From positions 62,001-126,000 of the forward strand of contig NZ_JAHNZT010000019.1 in assembly GCF_019039035.1 (NCBI RefSeq): 64,000 nt of DNA, written 5' to 3'. Made by a program: the position numbers and the translations under genes. Positions 42,940 through 52,655 of this stretch are shown here, in pieces. Under the pieces are notes generated by a model. It was not told the DNA's origin and searched no databases. It saw only the letters and a list, made by a program, of their open reading frames with translations. Numbering within the stretch: the first letter of the stretch is position 1; every line of letters begins with the position of its first letter. This stretch comes from Citreicoccus inhibens (GTDB lineage: Bacteria; Myxococcota; Myxococcia; Myxococcales; Myxococcaceae).

Positions 42940-45396
42940 GTGGAGCGTTTTGCGTGGCGCGACCTGGGGTCGCGGCCTCTCTTCTTCCCTGCGCTGAGCC
43001 TCGTGCTCGGGGCGCTCTGGCCCTCTCGAACAGGCGCCGCGGCCGGGGCATTTCTCCTCGGTGGCGCGCTGCTCGTCGTCCTGGGCGGCACGCTTGCTCG
43101 GCTGCCCGGGGCACACCTCGCCGTGTTGTTGGGATTGGGACTCACGGGCTCGGGCCTGGCGGGGCTGGAGGCACGCGTCGACATCCCCCCGTCCCTGGCC
43201 CGCGGCGGGGCCGCGCGACTCGAAGGCGAGGTGGACCGAGTCGATGCCTTCGATGGCGCCACCCGCGTGGGGCTCGTGGTCGCGCGGGCAGGTCCGCTGG
43301 ACGGGCCGATGCAGCCCGCGCGCTTCCGGGCGAGCCTGACGGCGCGAGGCGCCCGCGCGCTCCTGCCCGGGCAACGCATCCAGGCGGAGACCAGGCTGGC
43401 CCCGGATGCGCCCCCCGCGAACCCAGGCGAGCGCGACCTCTCGTCACCGCGGCGCAGGCGGGGCGTGGCCTTCACCGGGAGCCTCGCGGCCGACCGCCTG
43501 CTGGTCCTCTCTCCCGCCCCTGCGTGGCGGAGCTGGGTGGAGGATGCGCGAGGTCGGCTGGCGGAGGCGGTCCATGCCGTGGCCCCGAGCCGCGACTCGG
43601 CCGCGCTCTTCCTCACGCTCGCGGCGGGGCAGCGCGCCGCGCTGGATGACACGTGGGAGGAGGCCTTCTCGCGCGCGGGGCTCGCGCATGTGCTCAGCGT
43701 GTCGGGGCTGCATGTCGCGGCGCTCGCGCTGATGACGCTGGCGCTCCTGAGGTGGCTGCTCGTCCGCGTGGGTGCGCGCTGGCGGAGGCTCGATGCGCGG
43801 CGCGTGGCGGCCCCCGTGTCCGTGCCCTTCGTCTGGGCCTATGTGTTCTTCACGGGCAATCAGCCACCCGCGGTGCGCTCGGCGGTGATGGCCACGGTGG
43901 TGCTGTTGGGACTGGCGCTGTGGCGGCGCGCGGATGGCCTCAACAGCCTCGCCTCGGCGGCACTGGTGCTGGTGGTGGGGCTGCCCTCTAGCGTGGTGGA
44001 CCTGTCGCTGCGGCTGTCGTTCCTGGCCGTCCTGGGGCTCATCCTCCTGTCGCCCGCGCTCCGCGCCGCCATTCCCCTGGCGCCTCCGGATCCGCAAGAG
44101 ACGAACCGCATGAAGCGGTGGCTGGGCAAGGCTCGCGAGGCCGTGCTTCAAACACTCTGCGCGAGCGCGGCGGCCACGTTGTCCGGACTGCCCATCGTGG
44201 CCGAGGCCTTCGGGCGCGTGAGCGTCGCGGGTCTGGCCTCGAACATCGTCGCCCTGCCCCTGTGCGGATTGCTGACGGGGCTCGCGGCCGGTGGCGCGGC
44301 CCTGTTCGTGCTGTCCCCGCTGCTCGCGACGCCAGTGTTGTGGGCCGGCGCGTGGGCGTCACAGCTCCTGCTCGGAGTGACCCGCATCTTCTCCGCCCTG
44401 CCCTTCGCGGCGGTGGAGGTGCCGGGGCTCGGCGTGGGCATGGGACTGGCCTATGCGGCCGGCCTGGGGCTCTGGGCCCTGGGCTCGGGACGGTGGCGGT
44501 GGGGGGGCGCGCTCGTGCCCGCGGCCGTGGTGTTGACGGTGCTGCTGCCCTCGCTGCGCCCCACCCCAGCGCTGCGCCTGACCTTCCTCGCCGTGGGACA
44601 GGGAGACGCGGTGGTCCTCAGCTCACGGGGGCATCACGCGCTGCTGGATGCGGGCGGCGTGCCCCAGGGCGCGGACCCCGGCGAGCGCATCGTCGTGCCC
44701 TTCCTGCGCCACGCGGGCATCTCTCACCTGGAGCTGGCGGTGCTGTCGCATCCCCACCCGGACCATGCGCTCGGGCTCGTGTCGACGCTGGCGAAGGTTC
44801 CCACCGAGCGCCTGTGGCTCGCCGCTGGCACCGCGGAGGGCGCGCTGTCTCGGGCGGTGGTGGACTCGGCGCGAGGTGCCGTGGTGGAGCAGGTGGAGCT
44901 GGGCCATCCGTCCGTGAAGCTGGGTGAAGCCACGCTGGAGGTTCTCGGCCCGCCTCGGGACCGCGAGCTGATGGAGGGCGTGAACGACCAGAGCATCGTG
45001 CTGCGCGTGCGGCATGGCGACGTCACGGTGCTGCTGCCGGGCGACGTGGAGGCGGAGGGCGAAGCGGCACTCCTGGAGCACCTTGGCGGGCCCGTCACGG
45101 TGATGAAGGCACCGCATCACGGCTCGCGCACTTCGTCCTCCGAGGAACTGCTCACTCGGGCCCGACCTCGCCACGTGGTGTTCTGCGTGGGCCGCCGCAA
45201 TCGCTTCGGCTTCCCGCACGAGGAGGTCCTGACGCGCTACGCGGCGATGGGAACCACCTGCTGGCGAACCGATGTGGACGGGGCCATCACCCTGGAGAGC
45301 GACGGCCAGGACGTCCGCATGGTCCCCTTCCTCACGGGGGAGACAGCGCCGGCGGCGACGAGGGTTGCCGAGCGCACGGGGGATTCCCATCCTTGA
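42940..45396 (+). CDS. comEC: ComEC/Rec2 DNA-uptake channel protein
   Basis: The 818-residue protein starts with GTG 42940. It has a DUF4131-type N-terminal membrane part, the Competence domain (about 230-510; TWEEAFSRAGLAHVLSVSGLHVAALAL), several membrane helices and a C-terminal metallo-beta-lactamase-like domain (about 545-800) with LSHPHPDHALGL and APHHGSR. ComEC forms the inner-membrane channel for single-stranded DNA during natural transformation; the C-terminal domain may trim DNA. Other com genes are not in the window. It is divergent from cdnL. Confidence 0.95.
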   Translation: MERFAWRDLGSRPLFFPALSLVLGALWPSRTGAAAGAFLLGGALLVVLGGTLARLPGAHLAVLLGLGLTGSGLAGLEARVDIPPSLARGGAARLEGEVDRVDAFDGATRVGLVVARAGPLDGPMQPARFRASLTARGARALLPGQRIQAETRLAPDAPPANPGERDLSSPRRRRGVAFTGSLAADRLLVLSPAPAWRSWVEDARGRLAEAVHAVAPSRDSAALFLTLAAGQRAALDDTWEEAFSRAGLAHVLSVSGLHVAALALMTLALLRWLLVRVGARWRRLDARRVAAPVSVPFVWAYVFFTGNQPPAVRSAVMATVVLLGLALWRRADGLNSLASAALVLVVGLPSSVVDLSLRLSFLAVLGLILLSPALRAAIPLAPPDPQETNRMKRWLGKAREAVLQTLCASAAATLSGLPIVAEAFGRVSVAGLASNIVALPLCGLLTGLAAGGAALFVLSPLLATPVLWAGAWASQLLLGVTRIFSALPFAAVEVPGLGVGMGLAYAAGLGLWALGSGRWRWGGALVPAAVVLTVLLPSLRPTPALRLTFLAVGQGDAVVLSSRGHHALLDAGGVPQGADPGERIVVPFLRHAGISHLELAVLSHPHPDHALGLVSTLAKVPTERLWLAAGTAEGALSRAVVDSARGAVVEQVELGHPSVKLGEATLEVLGPPRDRELMEGVNDQSIVLRVRHGDVTVLLPGDVEAEGEAALLEHLGGPVTVMKAPHHGSRTSSSEELLTRARPRHVVFCVGRRNRFGFPHEEVLTRYAAMGTTCWRTDVDGAITLESDGQDVRMVPFLTGETAPAATRVAERTGDSHP

Positions 45397-45400
45397 GCGG

Positions 45401-45655
45401 ATGACGCTCGAGGACATCGACCTCCGGCAGCTCACCGCCGACCTGAAGGCCCTGCTGCCGCCTGGCGAGCCGATCGGCTACCTGCGCGGCAAGTCGTTCA
45501 TGCGCAACCTGCTCGTGGAGGCCAAGGGCTTCTCCGCGCTGGAGGCAGAGGAGTTGGTGGACACGCTGGAGCTGCGCGGCTTCCTGCGCTTCCTCGGCGA
45601 CCCCTCCGAGCGCTCCGTGGCGGACGCGCCTTGGGAACTCTCGCCGCACGCGTGA
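45401..45655 (+). CDS. 84-residue hypothetical protein after comEC
   Basis: ATG 45401 is 5 nt after the comEC stop. The product has no membrane segment; it contains LTADLKALLPPGEPIGYLRGKSFMRNLLVEAKGFSALEAEELVDTL in pieces (LKALLPPGEP, GYLRGKSFMRN, GFSALEAEELVD), suggesting a small alpha-helical domain. The following sequence is acidic. Likely cotranscribed with comEC. Function unknown; the codon pattern and the tight spacing support a real gene. Confidence 0.65.
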   Translation: MTLEDIDLRQLTADLKALLPPGEPIGYLRGKSFMRNLLVEAKGFSALEAEELVDTLELRGFLRFLGDPSERSVADAPWELSPHA

Positions 45656-45662
45656 GACACGC

Positions 45663-46865
45663 TCACTGGAAGGTCAGCCACGCGAAGCGCGGCAGGGCGT
45701 GGAAGTCCCCCACGAAGAGCGGTGAGAAGGCCTGCCCTTCGACCTGTCGGCGGTCGCGATGCTCCAGACGGTAGAGGTTGAAGCGCCAGCGGTCTCCCTT
45801 CTGGGGGGGCAGGTGCGGCACCTCGGCGAGCCGGTTGAACGGGATGGCCATCTCCACCGACCACCCCTCGTCGCGGTCCGAGGGGTCATCCAACGTTCCC
45901 CGCACCTTCACCGCCGTCTTCATGCCCGAGTCCCACGACAGGTCCATGCCCTGGCGTCGCGCGGGGAAGTACGCATCGAAGATGACGTTGTGGGGCGACA
46001 CCTCCAGCTCGTTGTACGTGCGCCCGTCCGCGTTGGCGTCGAGGAAGATCTCCACGACCTCCTGCTCGTAGATGGAGGCGTCGCGCTCTCGCAGCGTGCC
46101 CCAGACATCGGGGTCCTCCACGTCGAAGGCGACGTACAGGTTCGCGTCGTCGTACGCGAGCCGCGCCACGGTACGGAGGGAGGCCGGCCGCCCATCGAAG
46201 CTGCCCACCAGCGTCACCGCCGGCGCGTCCTTCCAGACCGCGTCGTCCAGCACCCCGTCGATGACCGGGGCCTTCTTCACGCGAGACACCTTGTACTCGG
46301 GCAGCTCCGGCGGAGCACCACCGAGCGTGGGCCCGAGCATCCGGTTCGCGCCGTCCTGCGCGCGCGCATCGTCCACCGGCAGTCGATCATCGCCTCGCCA
46401 GAAGCCGAGCATCACCCGCGCGGGGCTCGCTGGCATGGGAACCACGTGCGTGTCCTCGATGACCTTGCCCACGGGCCACGTCGCGAGCGGCGCGGCGCCG
46501 TCTTGAATCTCATGGTCGGCGTTGCCCACCATCTGGCCGCTGGCCACGTCGACCACGTGCACGAAGAAGCCGAAGCCCTCGGGCGGGGGCCGCCGTGCCA
46601 TGAAGTAATGCGTCAGCGTGACGGGCTGCCCTGGTGCCGCGCGCTCAGGCGTCACGCGCGAGCCCAGGTATGCGACCGCGCCGCCCGCGAAGGTCGTGTC
46701 CGCGCGGTAGGTGAGGTCCGAGGGCACAGCCTCGCGCGTGCGGACCTGGGCGGCCGCCGGCAGACGCGGCGTGCGATGGGCCGGGCCCGCCTGCTCGTCC
46801 CGACAGGACGTGACGAGGCACAGCAACGGCAGAAGCGTGAACCAGGACGTGGAATGGAGGCGCAT
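45663..46865 (-). CDS. CBM9-like carbohydrate-binding lipoprotein
   Basis: The 400-residue protein starts at ATG 46865 with a lipoprotein signal (LLCLVTSC). An N-terminal domain (about 40-185) is followed by a CBM9-like/DOMON-type C-terminal domain (about 205-395) with VIDGVLDDAVW, LAYDDANLYVAFDVEDPDVW, VVEIFLDANADGR and WSVEMAIPFNRL. Such domains bind sugars or haem, and many are in extracytoplasmic enzymes and adhesins. No catalytic domain is attached here. It is divergent from the DUF2071 gene. Confidence 0.85.
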   Translation of the reverse strand: MRLHSTSWFTLLPLLCLVTSCRDEQAGPAHRTPRLPAAAQVRTREAVPSDLTYRADTTFAGGAVAYLGSRVTPERAAPGQPVTLTHYFMARRPPPEGFGFFVHVVDVASGQMVGNADHEIQDGAAPLATWPVGKVIEDTHVVPMPASPARVMLGFWRGDDRLPVDDARAQDGANRMLGPTLGGAPPELPEYKVSRVKKAPVIDGVLDDAVWKDAPAVTLVGSFDGRPASLRTVARLAYDDANLYVAFDVEDPDVWGTLRERDASIYEQEVVEIFLDANADGRTYNELEVSPHNVIFDAYFPARRQGMDLSWDSGMKTAVKVRGTLDDPSDRDEGWSVEMAIPFNRLAEVPHLPPQKGDRWRFNLYRLEHRDRRQVEGQAFSPLFVGDFHALPRFAWLTFQ

Positions 46866-47001
46866 CGAGGCCGGGCATCCTAGCCAGCTTCGCGCCCCAA
46901 GGCGCACCGGCGATGCGGGCTTCGTGCCTCCCACGCCACGGAGCCGCTCGGGCGGCAGGCGAGGTTGGACGAGGGGCAGCAGGTTCGCTACGACGCGCCC
47001 C

Positions 47002-47733
47002 ATGCGCCCCTTCCTCACGGCGACCTGGCGTTCCCTGCTGATGCTCAACTACGAGGTCGCGCCGGAGGTCCTCCGCCCCCTCGTCCCCGTGGGCACCGAG
47101 TTGGAGACGTGGAAGGGACAGGCGCTTGCCAGCATGGTGGGCTTCCGCTTCCTCGACACCCGCGTGCGCGGCGTCGCCGTGCCAATGCATCGCGACTTCG
47201 ACGAGGTCAACCTGCGCTTCTACGTGCGGCGCAAAGGCCCCGAGGGCTGGCGCCGGGGCGTCGTGTTCGTGCGGGAGCTGGTGCCTCGCTGGGCCATCGC
47301 CACCGTGGCGCGCGTGCTCTACAACGAGCCGTATCTCTCGGTTCCCATGCGGCACACCGTGGAGATGGAAGCCGCCGAGAGCGGTGCGCCCGGACGGGTC
47401 GCGTACGGCTGGCGGTACGCGGGGCGATGGCACCAGCTCTCCGCGAGCACCGAGGGCGCGCCCGTCTCCAGCGCACCTGACTCCGAAGAGGAGTTCATCA
47501 CCGAGCACTACTGGGGCTACACCGCCCAGCGCGACGGAGGCTGCGCGGAGTACGCGGTCGAGCATCCTCGATGGAAGGTGTGGCGCGCGACGGACTCCAC
47601 CTTCGACTGCGACGTGCGAGCCCTGTACGGCGAGGCCTTCGTGGAGAGTCTTGGCGGGAAGCCCCGCTCGGCGTTCGTCGCGGATGGATCCGCGGTCGCG
47701 GTGTATCCCGGCACGCGCCTCCCACGGAGCTGA
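47002..47733 (+). CDS. DUF2071 (YqjF-like) protein
   Basis: The 243-residue protein starts at ATG 47002 (MRPFLTATWRSLLMLNYEVA). It shows the DUF2071 pattern: opening W-R-x-L-x-x-x-Y, VGFRFLDTRVRGVAVP, FDEVNLRFYVR and WGYTAQRDGG. These are cytoplasmic acetoacetate-decarboxylase-superfamily-like proteins of unknown activity. The upstream in-frame ORF from 46711 overlaps the opposing lipoprotein and is rejected. Single gene between divergent lipoprotein and the FHA gene. Confidence 0.88.
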   Translation: MRPFLTATWRSLLMLNYEVAPEVLRPLVPVGTELETWKGQALASMVGFRFLDTRVRGVAVPMHRDFDEVNLRFYVRRKGPEGWRRGVVFVRELVPRWAIATVARVLYNEPYLSVPMRHTVEMEAAESGAPGRVAYGWRYAGRWHQLSASTEGAPVSSAPDSEEEFITEHYWGYTAQRDGGCAEYAVEHPRWKVWRATDSTFDCDVRALYGEAFVESLGGKPRSAFVADGSAVAVYPGTRLPRS

Positions 47734-47844
47734 CACGCCGTCTCGGGCCTCGGACGGGGGCAGACGTCACGGACCGCCCGCGCGCGCCAACCCCGCGAAA
47801 GCGCGTGATGGGAGCGGGGCCTCGGCCTTGCTTCGTCGGCGCCC

Positions 47845-48702
47845 ATGCACTTCCAGTTCGAACATCAGGACAGCACCATCCCCTTCGAGCTTCCCGAGGG
47901 CACGCATCGGCTCGGTGGAGGTCCCGAGGATCAGGTCCACCTGGAGGGGCTCCCTCCGGCACTGTTGACCTTGAGCATCGAGGAGCAGCGGCTCACCGTC
48001 GCGTCCTCGCGCACCTTCACCGTGAACGAGGTGTTCGTGCCACCCGGAGTCGCCCGGCTGGTGCTGCCGGGAGAGGTCCTCGGGCTCACCGAACAGATGT
48101 GCGTGCGCGTCCTGGAGCCCGAGGTCCCCGTGGAGCGCGGCGTGGGGACCGTGGCGGTGCTCAAGGAGCTGCTCTTGGGTTCGGAGCACGTCATCTCTCG
48201 CGCGGCCACCCTCACCTGCCTCACCGGGCTCGACCTGGGGCGGACCTTCGCGATCGGGGAAGCGCTCACGGACATCGGGCGTGGAGGTGGCGCGAAGGTG
48301 CGCTTGCGCGACCGCGCCGTGTCCCGCGTGCACGCGCGCATCCACCATGACGCTGACGGCTTCCACCTGGAGGACCTGGGCACGGCCAACGGCGTCTTCC
48401 TCAACGGCAAGGCCCTGCGACAGGCCACGCCCCTGACGGACGGAGACGTCATCGAGTTGGGGCGCTCCCTCCTGCGCTTCCAGGCCCCGGTGGACGAACC
48501 GCCCGCGCCCATCGCGGAGGCGCCTGCGCAGCCAGCGCCGCTCCCGCCCGAACCAGAAGCGCCCGCCCCTCCCGAGCCTCCTGCGCCACCCGCTGCGCAT
48601 CCCGAGCCGAGACGCGACGCGGTGGAAGGCTGGCTCCTCACCCTCGCGGCGACCGCGGCCCTGGTGGGGCTGCTCGTCACCTATGCGCTGCTGGCGGGCT
48701 GA
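47845..48702 (+). CDS. Tail-anchored FHA-domain protein
   Basis: The 285-residue protein has two halves: a degenerate N-terminal FHA-like domain (1-100) and a canonical FHA domain (about 125-215) with DIGRGGGAKVRL, AVSRVHARIHH and GTANGVFLNG. A Pro-rich linker (about 217-255) leads to one C-terminal membrane helix (about 262-283). Both FHA regions thus face the cytoplasm. It could recruit a phosphorylated partner to the inner membrane. The stop is 10 nt from the opposing PH-domain gene. Confidence 0.86.
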   Translation: MHFQFEHQDSTIPFELPEGTHRLGGGPEDQVHLEGLPPALLTLSIEEQRLTVASSRTFTVNEVFVPPGVARLVLPGEVLGLTEQMCVRVLEPEVPVERGVGTVAVLKELLLGSEHVISRAATLTCLTGLDLGRTFAIGEALTDIGRGGGAKVRLRDRAVSRVHARIHHDADGFHLEDLGTANGVFLNGKALRQATPLTDGDVIELGRSLLRFQAPVDEPPAPIAEAPAQPAPLPPEPEAPAPPEPPAPPAAHPEPRRDAVEGWLLTLAATAALVGLLVTYALLAG

Positions 48703-48712
48703 GGAGCGCTGG

Positions 48713-49147
48713 CTAGGCCCCGTGCAGGGGGGACAGCCCCGCCCGCTCGACGAGGAGCCGGGCGAGGTCCTGGTGGTGCCTGAAGAAGCTCGTGAAGTGC
48801 ACGAAGCCGCCCGTGCCTCGGATGGCGTAGACCGTCACCGGCCCGGGGAGCACATCCAGCTTGCGGATGTCCGCGAACGGGAACCAGCGCGTGCGAACGA
48901 GTCCTCGGTACGTGACGCCGCGCGCGTCCACCACGATGAGCGTGCGGCTGTAGTACGTGACGGAGACCGCGAAGAAGAGGACGAAGAACCCCGCCGAGAG
49001 GAATGTCTTCAGCGGGACGCCCTCAAACCGGAACAGGTACACCAGCACCGCGACCCACATCAGGCCTGCCGCGCCCATGCTCACCGCGAAGACCCGACGG
49101 GGACGGAACACCTGCTTGCCTTCCGCATGCGCGTCGTTGCCGTCCAT
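48713..49147 (-). CDS. Bacterial PH-domain membrane protein
   Basis: The 144-residue protein has two adjacent membrane helices (about 22-40 and 48-66) followed by a soluble bPH-like domain (about 67-140; TLIVVDARGVTYRGLVRTRWFPFADIRKLDVL). This layout is typical of YdbS/bPH_2-like proteins. Its role is unknown. It faces the FHA gene convergently with a 10-nt gap and shares strand with the TPR gene. Confidence 0.82.
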   Translation of the reverse strand: MDGNDAHAEGKQVFRPRRVFAVSMGAAGLMWVAVLVYLFRFEGVPLKTFLSAGFFVLFFAVSVTYYSRTLIVVDARGVTYRGLVRTRWFPFADIRKLDVLPGPVTVYAIRGTGGFVHFTSFFRHHQDLARLLVERAGLSPLHGA

Positions 49148-49211
49148 GCCTGGAAGTTAGTGACGGACACGGGTGGGTTTCAAACGCAGCCCCCCACGGG
49201 CTGGCAGGCGG

Positions 49212-50039
49212 TCAACGCAGACGCTCCGCCTTCTGTCGGGATTCCGCCTGCAACGGAGGGCGCACATCGGCGGCCGTGGACGCCGCGTAGCGCTCGTAGA
49301 GACTCCGCGCCTCGGCGTTGCGCCCCATCGCGCGGTAGGACTCAGCCAACCCGTAAAGTGGGGAGGCCGAATCGGGCTCCAACCTCAGTGCGTACTGGTA
49401 ATCCGCCGCGGCCTCGGGGTAGCGGCGCAGCCCGATGTTCGCGCTGCCTCGCGCCGTATAGGCAACCGCCAGCATCGGCTCGAGTTGCACCGCCTGCGTG
49501 AGGCTCTGGAGCGCCCCGGCGAAGTCGCGCTCGCCGATGCGCTGCACGCCCATCTCGTAGGCCTTGCGCGCCTGGACGCGCGTGGGCTCCGCGACCGGCC
49601 CCGAGCCCGGAGGCAGCCCCGCCGCCAGGGGCGAGCTGCCCGACTGCGCCTGCTTCACCTTCGCGCGCGCCACGTTGTCCTGCGCGCTCTGCCGGATGGC
49701 CGTGTCCGTGGTGAGGCGCGCCGCGGCCTCCCACTGCTCGATGGCCTGCCCGTAGTAGCCGAGCACGGCCAGCGCGTTGCCCAGCTTGAAGCGCGCCTCC
49801 ACGTGGCCCGCGTCCGCGTGCGAGGCATCCAGGAACGCGAAGGCCGCCTCGCGATAGCGGCGCTCGCGCATCAACACGTCCCCATCCCGGATGCGCGACG
49901 CCGCCAGGGTGGAGTTGGACTCGGAGGGCGCGCGCTCAGTGACGGGTGACTGCTGTGCCAGGGCGGACGGCGCCGCCGCGCCCAGCAGCAGCGCCGCGGC
50001 CACACTCCAGGCCCTTGCGCGCGAGACAACGACGACCAT
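49212..50039 (-). CDS. Periplasmic TPR-repeat protein
   Basis: The 275-residue protein starts at ATG 50039 or at the in-frame GTG 50051. It has a signal peptide (VVVVSRARAWSVAAALLLGAAAPSALAQ) and about five TPR-type helical repeats (MRERRYREAAFAFLDASHADAGHVEARFK; GYYGQAIEQWEAAARL; ERDFAGALQSLTQAVQLEP; LRRYPEAAADYQYALRLEP; GRNAEARSLYERY, quoted in pieces). TPR proteins scaffold complexes; no partner is indicated. It is upstream of, and 65 nt apart from, the PH-domain gene. The proximity of the thiolase stop (50094) leaves little room for a promoter. Confidence 0.82.
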   Translation of the reverse strand: MVVVVSRARAWSVAAALLLGAAAPSALAQQSPVTERAPSESNSTLAASRIRDGDVLMRERRYREAAFAFLDASHADAGHVEARFKLGNALAVLGYYGQAIEQWEAAARLTTDTAIRQSAQDNVARAKVKQAQSGSSPLAAGLPPGSGPVAEPTRVQARKAYEMGVQRIGERDFAGALQSLTQAVQLEPMLAVAYTARGSANIGLRRYPEAAADYQYALRLEPDSASPLYGLAESYRAMGRNAEARSLYERYAASTAADVRPPLQAESRQKAERLR

Positions 50040-50093
50040 GGCAGCCCCCACCGTGCGGGTACTCGAGTGCCGTAGCAGAAAGCCGGCGCTGCG

Positions 50094-51266
50094 TCAGCTC
50101 ACCTGGCGATCGATGAGGGTGGTGACCCCCATTCCGTAACCGATGCACAAGGTGACGGCGCCGTAGCGCAGATCCCGGCGCTCCAGCTCGCTCAGCAAGG
50201 TGGCGACCAGCATGGCGCCCGTGGCCCCCAGTGGGTGCCCCAGCGCGATGGCGCCGCCGTTCACGTTCACTCGGTCCGGGGAGATGCCCAGCTCCTGCGC
50301 CACCACGATGGGCACCGGCGCGAAGGCCTCGTTGATCTCCCACAGGTCGATGTCCTTCACCGACAACCCGGCCCGCGCCAGCGCCTTGCGCGTGGAGGGG
50401 ATGGGCCCCGTCAGCATCAGCACCGGATCCGAGCCCGCCACCGCGGTGGCCACGATGCGCGCCCGACGAGGCAGCCCCCAGGCCCGCGCCGCCTTGTCGC
50501 TGGCCACCACCACCGCGGCCGCGCCGTCCACGATGCCCGAGGAGTTGCCGGCGTGGATGACGCCGTTCTCCTTGAACACGGGCCGCAGCCCGGCGAGCGC
50601 CTCCATCGTCGTGCCCGGGCGGCAGTGCTCGTCCGTGGCGAAGCCCACGCGCTGACCGTCCGCGCCCGTGACGAAGAAGGGGTCGATCTCCTTCTGGAAC
50701 CGGCCGTCACGGATGGCCGCGCCCGCCTTCTGCTGGCTGCTCAGCGCGAACTCGTCCACCTGCGCGCGAGACAACTTCCACTGCTCGGCGATGAGCTCCG
50801 CGGACACGCCCTGCGGCACCAGGTTGGGGAAGCGCTCCACCAGGGACGGGGCGGCGGGCGAGCCCGGCCCCTCGGCGTCCGAGCCCATGGGCACGCGGTT
50901 CATGGACTCCACCCCACCGCCGATGGCCAGCTCCGCCTGCCCCGACATCACCTGCATGGCGGCGAAGTTCACCGCCTGGAGGCCCGAGCCGCAGAATCGG
51001 TTCACCGTGGCGCCCGCCACGTCAATGGGCATCCCCGAGGCCAACACCGCGCCGCGCGCGATGTTCAACCCCTGCTCGCCCACCTGGGACACGCAGCCCA
51101 ACACCACGTCATCGACGCGCTGAGGGTCCACGCCCGTGCGGCGCAGCGCCGCGCTCAACGCGTGCGCGGCCAGGTCCATGGGATGGACCCCGGCCAGCGT
51201 CCCCTTCTTCTTGCCGCGCGCGGTGCGCACGGCGTCCACGATGATGGCGGTGTTCGAGTCGGACAT
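50094..51266 (-). CDS. Thiolase (acetyl-CoA acyltransferase/acetyltransferase)
   Basis: The 390-residue enzyme should make or cleave beta-ketoacyl-CoA. Catalytic residues are visible: nucleophilic Cys in NRFCGSGLQA (Cys92), GGAIALGHPLGATG (His) and CIGYGMG (second Cys). The family split between degradative (FadA) and biosynthetic (PhaA/AtoB) thiolases cannot be made by eye. The ATG at 51266 lacks a Shine-Dalgarno and is preceded by competing hairpins in the purA gap. No fadB or phaB is next to it. Confidence 0.93.
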   Translation of the reverse strand: MSDSNTAIIVDAVRTARGKKKGTLAGVHPMDLAAHALSAALRRTGVDPQRVDDVVLGCVSQVGEQGLNIARGAVLASGMPIDVAGATVNRFCGSGLQAVNFAAMQVMSGQAELAIGGGVESMNRVPMGSDAEGPGSPAAPSLVERFPNLVPQGVSAELIAEQWKLSRAQVDEFALSSQQKAGAAIRDGRFQKEIDPFFVTGADGQRVGFATDEHCRPGTTMEALAGLRPVFKENGVIHAGNSSGIVDGAAAVVVASDKAARAWGLPRRARIVATAVAGSDPVLMLTGPIPSTRKALARAGLSVKDIDLWEINEAFAPVPIVVAQELGISPDRVNVNGGAIALGHPLGATGAMLVATLLSELERRDLRYGAVTLCIGYGMGVTTLIDRQVS

Positions 51267-51278
51267 GGGGAGGATCGA

Positions 51279-51325
51279 CCCACAGGATTGATTCGAAAGT
51301 CAATCCCGTGGGTCTTCGACCCACG
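51279..51325 (-). promoter_or_regulatory. Two mutually exclusive hairpins in the purA-thiolase gap
   Basis: CGTGGGT (51307-51313) can pair with ACCCACG (51319-51325, loop CTTCG), or, together with TCAATCC, with the upstream GGATTGA and CCCAC block (51279-51291), which gives 12 pairs and one A-C mismatch. The last stem ends about 12 nt before the thiolase ATG. The arrangement suggests leader control or an attenuator, but no T-run was seen. Confidence 0.5.
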
Positions 51326-51332
51326 TCGCCGC

Positions 51333-52655
<1,323 letters not shown>

